The notes beneath the pieces are model-generated. The model ran no database searches, was not told the DNA's origin, and saw nothing but the letters and a program-made list of their open reading frames with translations. The position numbers were made by a program, and so were the translations under genes. Source: JASDSY01 sp041441465 (GTDB lineage: Bacteria; Muiribacteriota; UBA9980). Taken from it: DNA of 64,000 bases. The stretch spans positions 71,978 to 135,977 of the forward strand of contig JASDSY010000030.1 of the NCBI GenBank assembly GCA_041441465.1. Reading direction: 5' to 3'. Of the stretch, positions 1-7,729 are shown piece after piece; positions within the stretch are counted from its first letter, which is position 1; every line of letters starts with the position of its first letter.

Positions 1-1133
1 TGTTTATTGCGGCCGGTTTAGTTTCGCCTTTAGCGGCTGAAACGGTAACCAGTGTCAGTGATGTAAAAGATACGCTGCAGTCCGCTACTATTGAAGATAA
101 AAAAGACGCTTCGGCATCGGGCAATACCGCTATTGACGTCAATTTGATTACCGATCTTAAGATGGGCAGCGCCCTTGAAATGTCTATCGATAATCTTCAA
201 GACTTAAATAAAATACTTGCTGAAATTATAAAATATGAACCGTCAATTGTTAAGAAACCTGCAAATGTCAAAGTAAGTTTCTGGCAGAGTCTAACCGGGA
301 AGCAGCCGCTTGAGTATTTTCTCGCTCAGGGCTATGAGGAATTTCAGAAAGGCGATTACACTGCGGCATATAATCTTTTCAAATACGCCTTAAAAAAAGA
401 TCCGCTTAATAAACAGGCGCTTTATTATATAGCGCTCTGCAAAATGAGTCAGGGGCAGGTTAAAGAAGCTATTACAATGGTTACGAAATTGCGTGACCGT
501 ATAAAAGATGAAATATGGCAGAAAGCTTTCAAAGCCGAAACCGACCCGTGGGTTGAAGCTCAGGTTGCCTTTAAAATAGGCGGTTTCGACTCGCTCGAAA
601 CATATAAAAAGAAAATAGCCGCAGGCAACCGCAAAGAACTTCATTCTGACGAATATTACGCTAAATATGTAAATAAAAATACGTGGCAGTATTACTCAAA
701 AGAGGCGCAGCAGGAGTATAACAGCATTGCCGGTATCGATTGCGGCGGCCTTGTTCAGCGTGTTTATATGGACCTTTGCAAGAAAAACGGCATTACTCCT
801 CCGTTTAATAGTAAAATGCCGGGCGATGAACTTACAAATAAAAAATATTCAAAACAGATTAAAGACGACGGTTTAATTCCGCCGTTATCGACAAAACCAG
901 GTGATTTTATAATACTTAAAGAGCATGACGGCTGGGGTCACGCGTTTTATTTCGCAGGCCGCGATTCTGACGGCAGGGCATTGATAGTCGAAGCGTCAGG
1001 TGAAGGAAAAGTCCTCGCTCGCCCGATGCCTGACAGATATTACGCATACTATGAAGGAACTTATAAATTTAACGACATGGATAAAATCCGTGAGAAAACA
1101 ATTCAGGCAAGCGTAACTAAAAAAGATTCCTAG
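1..1133 (+). CDS. Secreted TPR-NlpC/P60 cell-wall peptidase (5' partial)
   Basis: The frame is open from base 3, so the gene begins before the window. The first visible residues (FIAAGLVSPLAAE) look like the end of a signal peptide. An internal TTG at 144 is not the real start. Around bases 320-480 there is a TPR-like repeat (YFLAQGYEEFQKGDYTAAYNLF and the helix after it). The C-terminal half looks like an NlpC/P60 domain: the nucleophile motif DCGGLV has its Cys codon at 741-743, and the GHAFYFAG motif has its His codon at 939-941, followed by IVEASG. Family members cleave peptide stems of peptidoglycan in the periplasm. The TPR part may provide protein or wall binding (inference). The gene ends just before a strong terminator, so it is the last gene of its transcript. 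The domain call is good; the exact bond cleaved is unknown. Confidence 0.8.
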   Translation, partial: FIAAGLVSPLAAETVTSVSDVKDTLQSATIEDKKDASASGNTAIDVNLITDLKMGSALEMSIDNLQDLNKILAEIIKYEPSIVKKPANVKVSFWQSLTGKQPLEYFLAQGYEEFQKGDYTAAYNLFKYALKKDPLNKQALYYIALCKMSQGQVKEAITMVTKLRDRIKDEIWQKAFKAETDPWVEAQVAFKIGGFDSLETYKKKIAAGNRKELHSDEYYAKYVNKNTWQYYSKEAQQEYNSIAGIDCGGLVQRVYMDLCKKNGITPPFNSKMPGDELTNKKYSKQIKDDGLIPPLSTKPGDFIILKEHDGWGHAFYFAGRDSDGRALIVEASGEGKVLARPMPDRYYAYYEGTYKFNDMDKIREKTIQASVTKKDS

Positions 1134-1168
1134 AAAATACAGGATTAATTAATAAAAATTTAAAATTA

Positions 1169-1201
1169 AATGGCCGTTTCTGATTGAACGGCCATTTTTT
1201 T
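1169..1201 (+). terminator. Rho-independent terminator after the NlpC/P60 gene
   Basis: The 10-bp perfect stem AATGGCCGTT / AACGGCCATT (1169-1178 with 1187-1196) has an 8-base loop and is followed by a T run. It lies 36 bases after the stop codon. Confidence 0.9.
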
Positions 1202-1307
1202 ATAATGGAATTAATTAATCTTAATGATTATGTAGGCATTTTAAATTTAAGTTTTTGAAACTAATAGTGTTTATTATAAGATTATATAATTAGGTTTGAT
1301 ATAAAAA

Positions 1308-1336
1308 TTGATTTTTAATGATAATTTTGATATAAT
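1308..1336 (+). promoter_or_regulatory. Sigma70-type promoter for the yjdF riboswitch transcript
   Basis: A -35 box TTGATT (1308-1313), a 17-base spacer and a -10 box TATAAT (1331-1336) place the transcript start near 1343. That is about 75 bases before the structured leader and 200 before the yjdF ATG, so the riboswitch would be fully included in the mRNA. Confidence 0.7.
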
Positions 1337-1419
1337 CTGAAGCTAATTGCGGTTCTTTTATATAAAAAACGTCCATTAAGAAATATTTTCAAATTAAAAA
1401 ATACGATAACATATTTTCA

Positions 1420-1540
1420 GGCAAAGGATAAAAACACGATCCGGTCGGTAGTCCGGATGCGCCCTGTAAAAATGGCGTCAGTAACCTGCCCTCCTGGGGT
1501 TGTCCATTCTTTTGCGTTCGTTACAATTCAGGAGGAATTT
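1420..1540 (+). ncRNA. Predicted yjdF-type (azaaromatic) riboswitch, translational
   Basis: This structured leader precedes a yjdF (DUF2992) gene, the usual partner of the yjdF RNA motif, whose aptamers bind azaaromatic compounds. A closing helix can form between GCAAAGGA (1421-1428) and TCTTTTGC (1508-1515) with one G-U pair. Inside it are a hairpin ATCCGG/CCGGAT (1439-1444 with 1453-1458, loop TCGGTAGT) and a helix GCGCC/GGCGT (1459-1463 with 1474-1478). CCTCCTG at 1490-1496 lies inside the closing helix and is perfectly complementary to CAGGAGG at 1529-1535, which is the ribosome binding site of yjdF. When the aptamer forms, the anti-SD is held away and translation is on; otherwise the SD is masked. 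Helices are seen in the sequence. The class assignment rests mainly on the downstream gene and the general shape. Confidence 0.7.
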
Positions 1541-1542
1541 AT

Positions 1543-1953
1543 ATGCAGATAAAATTAACTCTAATGTTTGAAGATCCTTTCTGGGTAGGTGTTTTTGAAC
1601 GCAGTATCGACGGCAAATATGAAGCCGCCAGATTTGTATTCGGCGCTGAACCGTGCGATGGTGAGGTTTACGAACTCATAAAAAAAGGTTATTACAACTT
1701 AAACTACACCCGTGAGTTCAATTTCGAGGAAAAAGCAGTTTCTAAAATTAACCCTAAAAGACTTCAACGCGAAATTAATCGCGAGCTTTCTTCAAATCGC
1801 GTTTCCACAAAATCTCAGCTCGCTCTTGCTGCTGAACTCGAAGCTCGTAAAATCGAGAGAAAAGCAATTTCTAAAGAGCAAAGAGAAGAAGCGATCAAAC
1901 TTAAATATGAAAAAAGAAAGCTTGTGAAAAAAGAGAAAAAAAGGGGCCGCTAA
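1543..1953 (+). CDS. yjdF: YjdF family protein (DUF2992)
   Basis: The 136-residue protein matches the YjdF/DUF2992 pattern along its length: an N-terminal beta-rich part with FWVGVFE and RFVFGAEPCDGEV, the segment INPKRLQREI, then STKSQLALAAELEARK, and a highly charged Lys/Glu/Arg tail (KEQREEAIKLKYEKRK) that should be helical and may bind nucleic acid (inference). The biochemical function of the family is unknown; association with a riboswitch for azaaromatic compounds suggests a role in tolerance to, or processing of, such molecules. The start ATG at 1543 follows a strong AGGAGG at 1530-1535, the same bases that the leader can mask. The family is known mainly from Firmicutes, so its presence in an apparent diderm may indicate transfer. 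It stands alone between intergenic regions. Confidence 0.9.
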   Translation: MQIKLTLMFEDPFWVGVFERSIDGKYEAARFVFGAEPCDGEVYELIKKGYYNLNYTREFNFEEKAVSKINPKRLQREINRELSSNRVSTKSQLALAAELEARKIERKAISKEQREEAIKLKYEKRKLVKKEKKRGR

Positions 1954-2303
1954 TTTTAACTTTTAATGGGCGTTTTTTATTATATTTTGTTGCGTGGCTT
2001 CTTTTAATAATGCGGTGTTTATAAATATATATTCTTGATTTTTATCTTATTTCAGCTTTTCAGATAATTTTTAAGCTGCAATTTAACTTTGCTTAAAAAT
2101 TCTAAATGTAAAATTAGTATTTGGTTGTTTAATGTTCTATTGTTGGTTTTATATTGTAAAATTGAATTAAATATGGTAAAATAAAATTATTGTATTACTT
2201 ATGATCATTATTTTTGTGATTTTTTTTGAATTTGAAAAAATTTATATGTTTTCAAAATTTGGCGGATTGGTCCCACTCAAAAATTAAAAAGGGAGAGTTT
2301 GTA
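1954..2303 (+). other. AT-rich intergenic region before the NHL-repeat gene
   Basis: About 350 bases with no convincing ORF and no clear terminator for yjdF. The only signal I can support is the promoter candidate at 2154-2182. Confidence 0.5.
2154..2182 (+). promoter_or_regulatory. Candidate extended -10 promoter for the NHL-repeat gene
   Basis: TTGTAA (2154-2159), a 17-base spacer and TAAAAT (2177-2182), with a TGG extension immediately before the -10 box. The region is very AT-rich, so chance matches are likely; the TGn extension and exact spacing favour this one. Confidence 0.4.
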
Positions 2304-3350
2304 ATGTTAGATAAAATATTGGCTTATGATAATTTGAAATCTTTAATAATGATAATCACGGCAGGTCTTCTTATGAGCGCGGCTTCTTTAAATGCAGCCG
2401 GCAGGATTGCTCCTGAAGTCAATGAATTGAGTAAAAAAATAAAGGCCATTTCTGACGAAAAACTTGAATACGGCAAAAAGATAGCAGAATTTACTGTAGG
2501 CACTGAAGAAAATCAGATAGGGCTTTTGAGATCGGCTGATAATGCAGTCCCGTACGGCATGTTTAACGGTCCGTCATCGTTTTTTATGGATAACGATGAG
2601 GTTTTATATGTAGTTGACTGCGTGAATCATAAGGTTACGGTATTTGACGGGAAAAAAGAATTTTCATTTATAAAGAGCATAAATTATTTTACGGATAAAG
2701 AGCATGTATCGCTTATAACCGATATTTTTGCGGCTAAAGACGGTTCGGTTTACCTCGCCGATACCAAAAATAAAAGCGCGGTGAAATTTTCCTCGCTTGG
2801 TATGCCGGAAATGGTTTTCGGCGCGCCTGTCAAAGACAAATTTAACGGCTTGAAACAGGCAGACGAAATAAGCGCCGACAACGACGGCAATGTTTATGTC
2901 CGCGATTATTCGCAGGAAAAAATATTTAAATTTTCACCGGATGGAAAATTCGCCGGTGAAATGAACTCGAATTCATGCTTATATTTCAATAAGAAAAATG
3001 AAAACCCTATGTATCAGTTCGATGCCGAATCTAAAAGCTGGAAGCTGTATTTTGAGAAGTCGGGCGTGGAAATTACCAGATTCATACATGAAATAAAAAA
3101 GGAATCGCCCGAACAAAACATGCAGATTATCGGGCTTGACAAAAGTTCGAATATTTATGTAAAAATATTCAAGCAGGGCAAGATTACAGTGTTGAAATTA
3201 TCTTCTGAAGGCAAGTTATTGGCGGAATATAAAGGCCATAATGACCCCGGATTTGATATGACGCGCTATTTTTTCGTGAATCCTGTTAAAGAAACTGTAT
3301 ACGCAGTAAGATACAATAAGAAAAATATCGAGATTAACGAATTAAGATAA
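2304..3350 (+). CDS. Secreted NHL-repeat beta-propeller protein
   Basis: The frame opens at 2226, but the ATG at 2304 is preferred: it follows GGGAGAG at 2291-2297 and begins a good signal peptide (hydrophobic IMIITAGLLMSAASLNAAG). The mature part (348 residues with signal) has spaced NHL-like blades: PYGMFNGPSSFFMDNDEVLYVVDCVNHKV, DGSVYLADTKNKSAVKFSSLG and DNDGNVYVRDYSQEKIFKFSPDG, each with the pattern of a strand, D or N-rich turn, and K/R-F at the end. Such propellers usually bind ligands or proteins at the cell surface or in the periplasm. No catalytic motif is visible. It is a single-gene unit between yjdF and the MoxR operon. The fold is likely; the role is unknown. Confidence 0.7.
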   Translation: MLDKILAYDNLKSLIMIITAGLLMSAASLNAAGRIAPEVNELSKKIKAISDEKLEYGKKIAEFTVGTEENQIGLLRSADNAVPYGMFNGPSSFFMDNDEVLYVVDCVNHKVTVFDGKKEFSFIKSINYFTDKEHVSLITDIFAAKDGSVYLADTKNKSAVKFSSLGMPEMVFGAPVKDKFNGLKQADEISADNDGNVYVRDYSQEKIFKFSPDGKFAGEMNSNSCLYFNKKNENPMYQFDAESKSWKLYFEKSGVEITRFIHEIKKESPEQNMQIIGLDKSSNIYVKIFKQGKITVLKLSSEGKLLAEYKGHNDPGFDMTRYFFVNPVKETVYAVRYNKKNIEINELR

Positions 3351-3591
3351 TATTAAAAAGTGTCAGTGAAACGGCTTTTTTGTTTGACTTAATTGCGCTT
3401 AAATATTAATAATGATGATTGTTTTTCATAATAAAACAAAAAAATCGGCCAAGTGCATTCGGCATTTTTATTTGAATAAATTGTGAAATAATATTTTTTA
3501 ATAGCCATAAAATCGGAACGATGCTGTTGCTATTATAAGAAATACTATATAAATAAAAAAATTAAAACAAAAAGATGGAGCGGAATCAAAA

Positions 3592-4593
3592 ATGGACCAG
3601 CGGAATAATGAAGGCGGCATTGACAGCGGCCTTATAAAAAATTTTTCGGACAGCTATAAAAAATTGAAGGCTGAAATTGCGAAAGTTATAGTAGGCCAGG
3701 AAGAAATTATTGATAAGGTGCTGATATCGCTTTTTTCAAAAGGGCATGTGCTTATAGTCGGCGTTCCGGGTCTCGCGAAAACACTTTTAATTTCTACGAT
3801 TTCAAAAGTACTTGACCTTAATTTCAACCGTGTTCAATTTACGCCTGATTTGATGCCTTCAGATATAACCGGTACGGATATTATCGAGGAAGATTCCAAA
3901 ACCGGCGCCCGCGCCTTTAAGTTTATAAAGGGGCCTATTTTTTCGAATATACTTCTGGCCGATGAAATAAACAGGACGCCGCCGAAAACGCAGTCCGCTC
4001 TTCTGCAGGCAATGCAGGAATATAAGGTTACGGTAAGCGGTAAGACTTATGAGCTGACTCCGCCGTTTTTCGTTCTGGCGACTCAGAACCCGATCGAACA
4101 GGAAGGCACATACCCGCTTCCCGAGGCGCAGCTCGACCGTTTCATGTTTAACATTCATATCGATTATCCTTCGTTTAACGAGGAAGTCGATATCGTTAAA
4201 AATTACACTTCATCGATTAATCCTGAAATTAAACCGGTTCTCAGCGCCGCTGATATAACCAGGCTGCAGGAACTGGTCAGACGTGTTCCTGTGTCTGATA
4301 CCGCAGCGAATTATGCCGTAAAAATAGCTTCGATGTCACGGCCGAAAGATCCTAACGCGCTCGATATAACCAAAAAATACGTATCGTGGGGCGCCGGCCC
4401 GCGCGCTTCGCTTTATCTGATACTCGGCGCCAAGGCAAGCGCCCTTCTCGCCGGCCGTACCGCCGTTTCAGTCGAAGACATAAAATTCGTGGCGCATCCG
4501 GTTTTAAGGCACAGAATTATAACAAGTTTTCAGGCCGAGGCTGACGGCGTGAATTCGATGAATGTGATCGACGAGATATTGAAAAACGCTTAA
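3592..4593 (+). CDS. MoxR-family AAA+ ATPase
   Basis: The 333-residue protein is a full-length MoxR ATPase. Walker A is GVPGLAKT at residues 57-64; Walker B is LLADEINR with D124 and E125; the sensor 1 region reads VLATQNPIEQEGTYPLPEAQ, followed by LDRFMF, a family hallmark. MoxR ATPases act as chaperones that help activate or insert partner proteins, often with VWA domains. Here the partners are almost certainly the DUF58 and VWA proteins encoded directly downstream. The ATG at 3592 has a GGAGCGG site about 13 bases upstream. It is the first gene of an eight-gene co-directional operon ending at 17536; I saw no convincing promoter in the 240 bases before it. Confidence 0.95.
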   Translation: MDQRNNEGGIDSGLIKNFSDSYKKLKAEIAKVIVGQEEIIDKVLISLFSKGHVLIVGVPGLAKTLLISTISKVLDLNFNRVQFTPDLMPSDITGTDIIEEDSKTGARAFKFIKGPIFSNILLADEINRTPPKTQSALLQAMQEYKVTVSGKTYELTPPFFVLATQNPIEQEGTYPLPEAQLDRFMFNIHIDYPSFNEEVDIVKNYTSSINPEIKPVLSAADITRLQELVRRVPVSDTAANYAVKIASMSRPKDPNALDITKKYVSWGAGPRASLYLILGAKASALLAGRTAVSVEDIKFVAHPVLRHRIITSFQAEADGVNSMNVIDEILKNA

Positions 4594-4652
4594 TTAAAAT
4601 TTCGGATGATTCGGAAGAAATTTAAAAAATAAACGGATAAAGGCTTGCTTAA

Positions 4653-5558
4653 ATGTCTGAAGTTAACTCAAAATATAAATATTTCGATCCGGCAATGCTG
4701 GCGTCTCTCCAGAATATAAAAATAGCCGCTAAGTTTATAATTGACGGATTTACAATAGGCCATCATAAGTCACGGTTTCGCGGTTTTAATGTCGAATTCT
4801 CGCAGCACCGTCAATATATGCCCGGCGATGAAATAAAAAATATCGACTGGAAAATTTTTGCGCGCACCGATAAATATTATGTCAGGGAATTCGAGGAGGA
4901 TGTAAGCTTGAAAGCTTATGTTTTGCTTGATTGTTCCGATTCTATGAGGTTTAAGGCGCCGGGTGCGCAATTTTCGAAATTCGATTACGCATCTTTTCTG
5001 ACGGTCGCTTTTTCATATATAGTCTTAAAACAGCAGGATTCCATCGGACTTGTGACTTTTGCCGACAGGGTGCTGAATTTTACTCCGGCGTCGGCCAGCA
5101 CTTCGCATTTCAAAGTCATACTTGACGGACTCGAGAGCGCTAAAACTGCTTACGGCACAAACCTTTCCGAAAGCTTCAGCGAGGTCGCCGCGCGCATTAA
5201 AAGACGTTCGCTCGTAATTATTATAACGGATCTTTATGACGATGAAAACGAGATAATAAAAAGCATAAAACATCTTAAGCATAAACACCATGACGTGGCG
5301 GTTTTCCATCTCATGTCGGATTTTGAACGCGATCTTCCTATTTCCGGCGAGACCCAATTTATAGACCTCGAAAACGCTTCCGAGATAATAACGAATGCCG
5401 AGCAGCTGCGGGCCGATTATAAGTCCGTATTGAATAAGTTTATAAACGATTTTAAAGCCAGGTGCGCAGAATCTTTCGTCGATTATAATCTAGTTTCGCT
5501 GTCGGCGCCAATTGACGAGGTAATTTATAACTACCTGAAGAAAAGTGAGAGACGATAA
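4653..5558 (+). CDS. DUF58 domain protein (MoxR partner)
   Basis: A 301-residue cytoplasmic protein with the DUF58 core: the conserved HHKSRFRGFNVEFSQHRQY segment, then PGDEIKNIDWKIFART and VREFEEDVSL, then a VWA-like fold with a MIDAS motif D93-C-S95-D-S97-M. This arrangement is typical of the second gene of MoxR-DUF58-BatA operons. The function is thought to be metal-dependent protein-protein contact within the MoxR complex. The gene starts 59 bases after moxR, with AAAGG upstream of the ATG, and its TAA directly abuts the GTG start of the next gene, so translation of the two is probably coupled. Confidence 0.93.
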   Translation: MSEVNSKYKYFDPAMLASLQNIKIAAKFIIDGFTIGHHKSRFRGFNVEFSQHRQYMPGDEIKNIDWKIFARTDKYYVREFEEDVSLKAYVLLDCSDSMRFKAPGAQFSKFDYASFLTVAFSYIVLKQQDSIGLVTFADRVLNFTPASASTSHFKVILDGLESAKTAYGTNLSESFSEVAARIKRRSLVIIITDLYDDENEIIKSIKHLKHKHHDVAVFHLMSDFERDLPISGETQFIDLENASEIITNAEQLRADYKSVLNKFINDFKARCAESFVDYNLVSLSAPIDEVIYNYLKKSERR

Positions 5559-7706
5559 GTGCCGCCATTTTCATTTCTGAATTTTTCATTTTTAATATAT
5601 CTGCCGCTTGCCGCCGCGCCTTTATTGATTCATCTTATTTCGAGGAAGAAAAGGCAGGTTGTAGAATTTCCGAGCCTTAAGTTTTTGAAGACTGCATACC
5701 TTAAGAGAATAAAATACGTGCGGCTCAATGAATTATTGCTAATGGCCGTGCGTATTCTGATTCTGACGCTTATGGTCGTGGCGTTTTCGCGGTTTTGCTT
5801 TTTCTTTGACGACGCAAATCCGGCCGTTGGACTAAAATATGCGATTATTATCGATAATTCTTATTCGGCCGAATACATTTCAGGCGGAAAAACTCTTATG
5901 ACCAGGGCAAAAGATGAGGCTGCAAAACTTTGCGCCGGCTTGAAGCCCGATCCCGAGTTCATTATTATAGAGGGGAACGATCCTGCCGGAAATGATAAAT
6001 TTTTAAATGCAGGCGTGGCAGCCGAACGAATAGGAAAAATAAGGGCAGCGACAGCGCCATTTTCGTTGAGCCGCGCGCTTGCCGTTCTTTCGGAAAAAGA
6101 AAATTACCGTCAGATATCGAAAGTATTTGTGGTATCTGATTTTTTAACTTCCGATAAGGCTGCCGCCCAGGAACTTGAAAGCGTTTTAAATTCAAATAAA
6201 ACGCTGAAAAATGGCGCGGAGATTTCGCTTATCAAAACGTCGCCGGAGAACTTGAATGAATTGAAAACGACTAAAAACTTCTCGATCCAGAGTGTCGCGC
6301 TTTCCGACGAGAGAATAATAGCCGGCAAACCTTTTTTTATAAGAGGAAAAGTGAAAAACCACTCGGTTTATCCCGGGACTATCGAAATAAGCCTGCTCCA
6401 GGACGAATCCGCTGCAGAAAAAACCGCAGTATTTGTTGAAGCACAGGCGGAGTCTGAGTTTGCGATCGCGCATACGCTTTTTAACGCCGGGCAGTATTCC
6501 ATGAAATTGACGCTCGGAGACGATGCCATAATTAATGACAATACTTATAATTTTACTGTAACGCCTGTATCCGCGCTTTATGTGCTGATATTATACGCCG
6601 GCGACGAAAGAAAACTTGAAACTCCTGAATATAAATTCATTTCGGCGGCGCTTAATCCGCTTAACTCGATATCGCTCAAAGACGGACTTGTAATACAGCC
6701 GGTGGCGGTCAACATAAATACCCAGCAGCCCGGCGAATTCAATAATTATGACGCCGTGGTCATTGCGGGAGTTGAATCGCTCGGCGAAGCTGACAGGCAA
6801 AAATTAAATCAATATGCCAATTCCGGCGGCGGAGTATTTTTCATTCCGCCGAAAGATGGTAATTTAAAGAAATTCAGCGATACTTTCGCCGGCATAATTC
6901 CGGCGGCTTTTAACGAATCCTCATCGGTAATTTCATCTTTGAAGGAAGGCAGCGGCTTTTCGATAACAAATGCTGATCTTGAGCATCCTGTGTTTTCAGT
7001 ATTCAAAACGAGCGGTTCAGGCGATATTTCAGTTCCGGTATTCTACAGGGCGATCCCTGTCGAGGACAGGCAGTTTAATTCGTTAGACACTAAAGTGATA
7101 GCTCGTTTCGACGGAACTATACCTGCGCTGATAGAAAGAAAAGTCGGACGCGGCAAATCTGTTATGTTTATGGCCTATGCCGATTCATTGAGCTCGTCGT
7201 TCACTCAGTCGCCGCTTTTTGTGCCTTTTATTCATCAGGTTATATTTTATCTGAACCGTCAAAATGTTCAGTCAGGACGACCGATAGTGATTGGCACTCC
7301 CATAGTTATATCGTTTCACGCTGAGGATATGGTTTCGAATGTAACATGCCAGCCGCCTTATAAAGGCTCTGAACGTAAAATGGATATAAAAGCAGGCCCG
7401 GACGGGCTTTCCGCGTCTTTTTACCAAACTGACATTCCCGGCTTTTATACCATATTTAAAAAGAGCGACGAAAAAATTACAGTCGAAAAAATCCCGGTTA
7501 ATTTTAAGCCGCAGGAATCTTTAACTGAAAACTCAGATTATGATGCTGTTTTAAAGGTGCTGACATCTTACGGCATGAAGCAGGAAAAAAATGAGGCCGG
7601 CGTCGCGCCGGTTAAAAAGCGGTCTGAAATTACGCCGTATTTGTTTGCTCTGATATTGAGTTTATTTCTGGCGGAGAATTTTTTAATTTATAAGTTGAAG
7701 CAATAA
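5559..7706 (+). CDS. BatA-like membrane protein with VWA domain
   Basis: The 715-residue protein starts at a GTG that immediately follows the upstream stop codon. Residues 1-75 form the BatA N-terminal membrane domain: a hydrophobic hairpin, LIHLISRKKRQVVEFPSLKFL between the helices, then a second TM (LLLMAVRILILTLMVVAFSRF). A VWA domain follows, with a MIDAS-like D99-N-S101-Y-S103. The middle has CARF/Ig-like beta segments, and a later part (YDAVVIAGVESLGEADRQKL, then GGGVFFIPP) resembles the class I glutamine amidotransferase-like fold common in these proteins, without a catalytic Cys. A final TM helix (LFALILSLFLAENFLIYKL) closes the protein. It is probably a periplasm-facing partner of the MoxR/DUF58 pair. 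Confidence 0.88.
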   Translation: MPPFSFLNFSFLIYLPLAAAPLLIHLISRKKRQVVEFPSLKFLKTAYLKRIKYVRLNELLLMAVRILILTLMVVAFSRFCFFFDDANPAVGLKYAIIIDNSYSAEYISGGKTLMTRAKDEAAKLCAGLKPDPEFIIIEGNDPAGNDKFLNAGVAAERIGKIRAATAPFSLSRALAVLSEKENYRQISKVFVVSDFLTSDKAAAQELESVLNSNKTLKNGAEISLIKTSPENLNELKTTKNFSIQSVALSDERIIAGKPFFIRGKVKNHSVYPGTIEISLLQDESAAEKTAVFVEAQAESEFAIAHTLFNAGQYSMKLTLGDDAIINDNTYNFTVTPVSALYVLILYAGDERKLETPEYKFISAALNPLNSISLKDGLVIQPVAVNINTQQPGEFNNYDAVVIAGVESLGEADRQKLNQYANSGGGVFFIPPKDGNLKKFSDTFAGIIPAAFNESSSVISSLKEGSGFSITNADLEHPVFSVFKTSGSGDISVPVFYRAIPVEDRQFNSLDTKVIARFDGTIPALIERKVGRGKSVMFMAYADSLSSSFTQSPLFVPFIHQVIFYLNRQNVQSGRPIVIGTPIVISFHAEDMVSNVTCQPPYKGSERKMDIKAGPDGLSASFYQTDIPGFYTIFKKSDEKITVEKIPVNFKPQESLTENSDYDAVLKVLTSYGMKQEKNEAGVAPVKKRSEITPYLFALILSLFLAENFLIYKLKQ

Positions 7707-7729
7707 TTAAGCAAATCGAGGGATATTAG

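Noticed and set aside
1712..1927. Alternative-frame ORF inside yjdF
   Set aside because: Overlaps a gene with clear family identity; no independent ribosome site.
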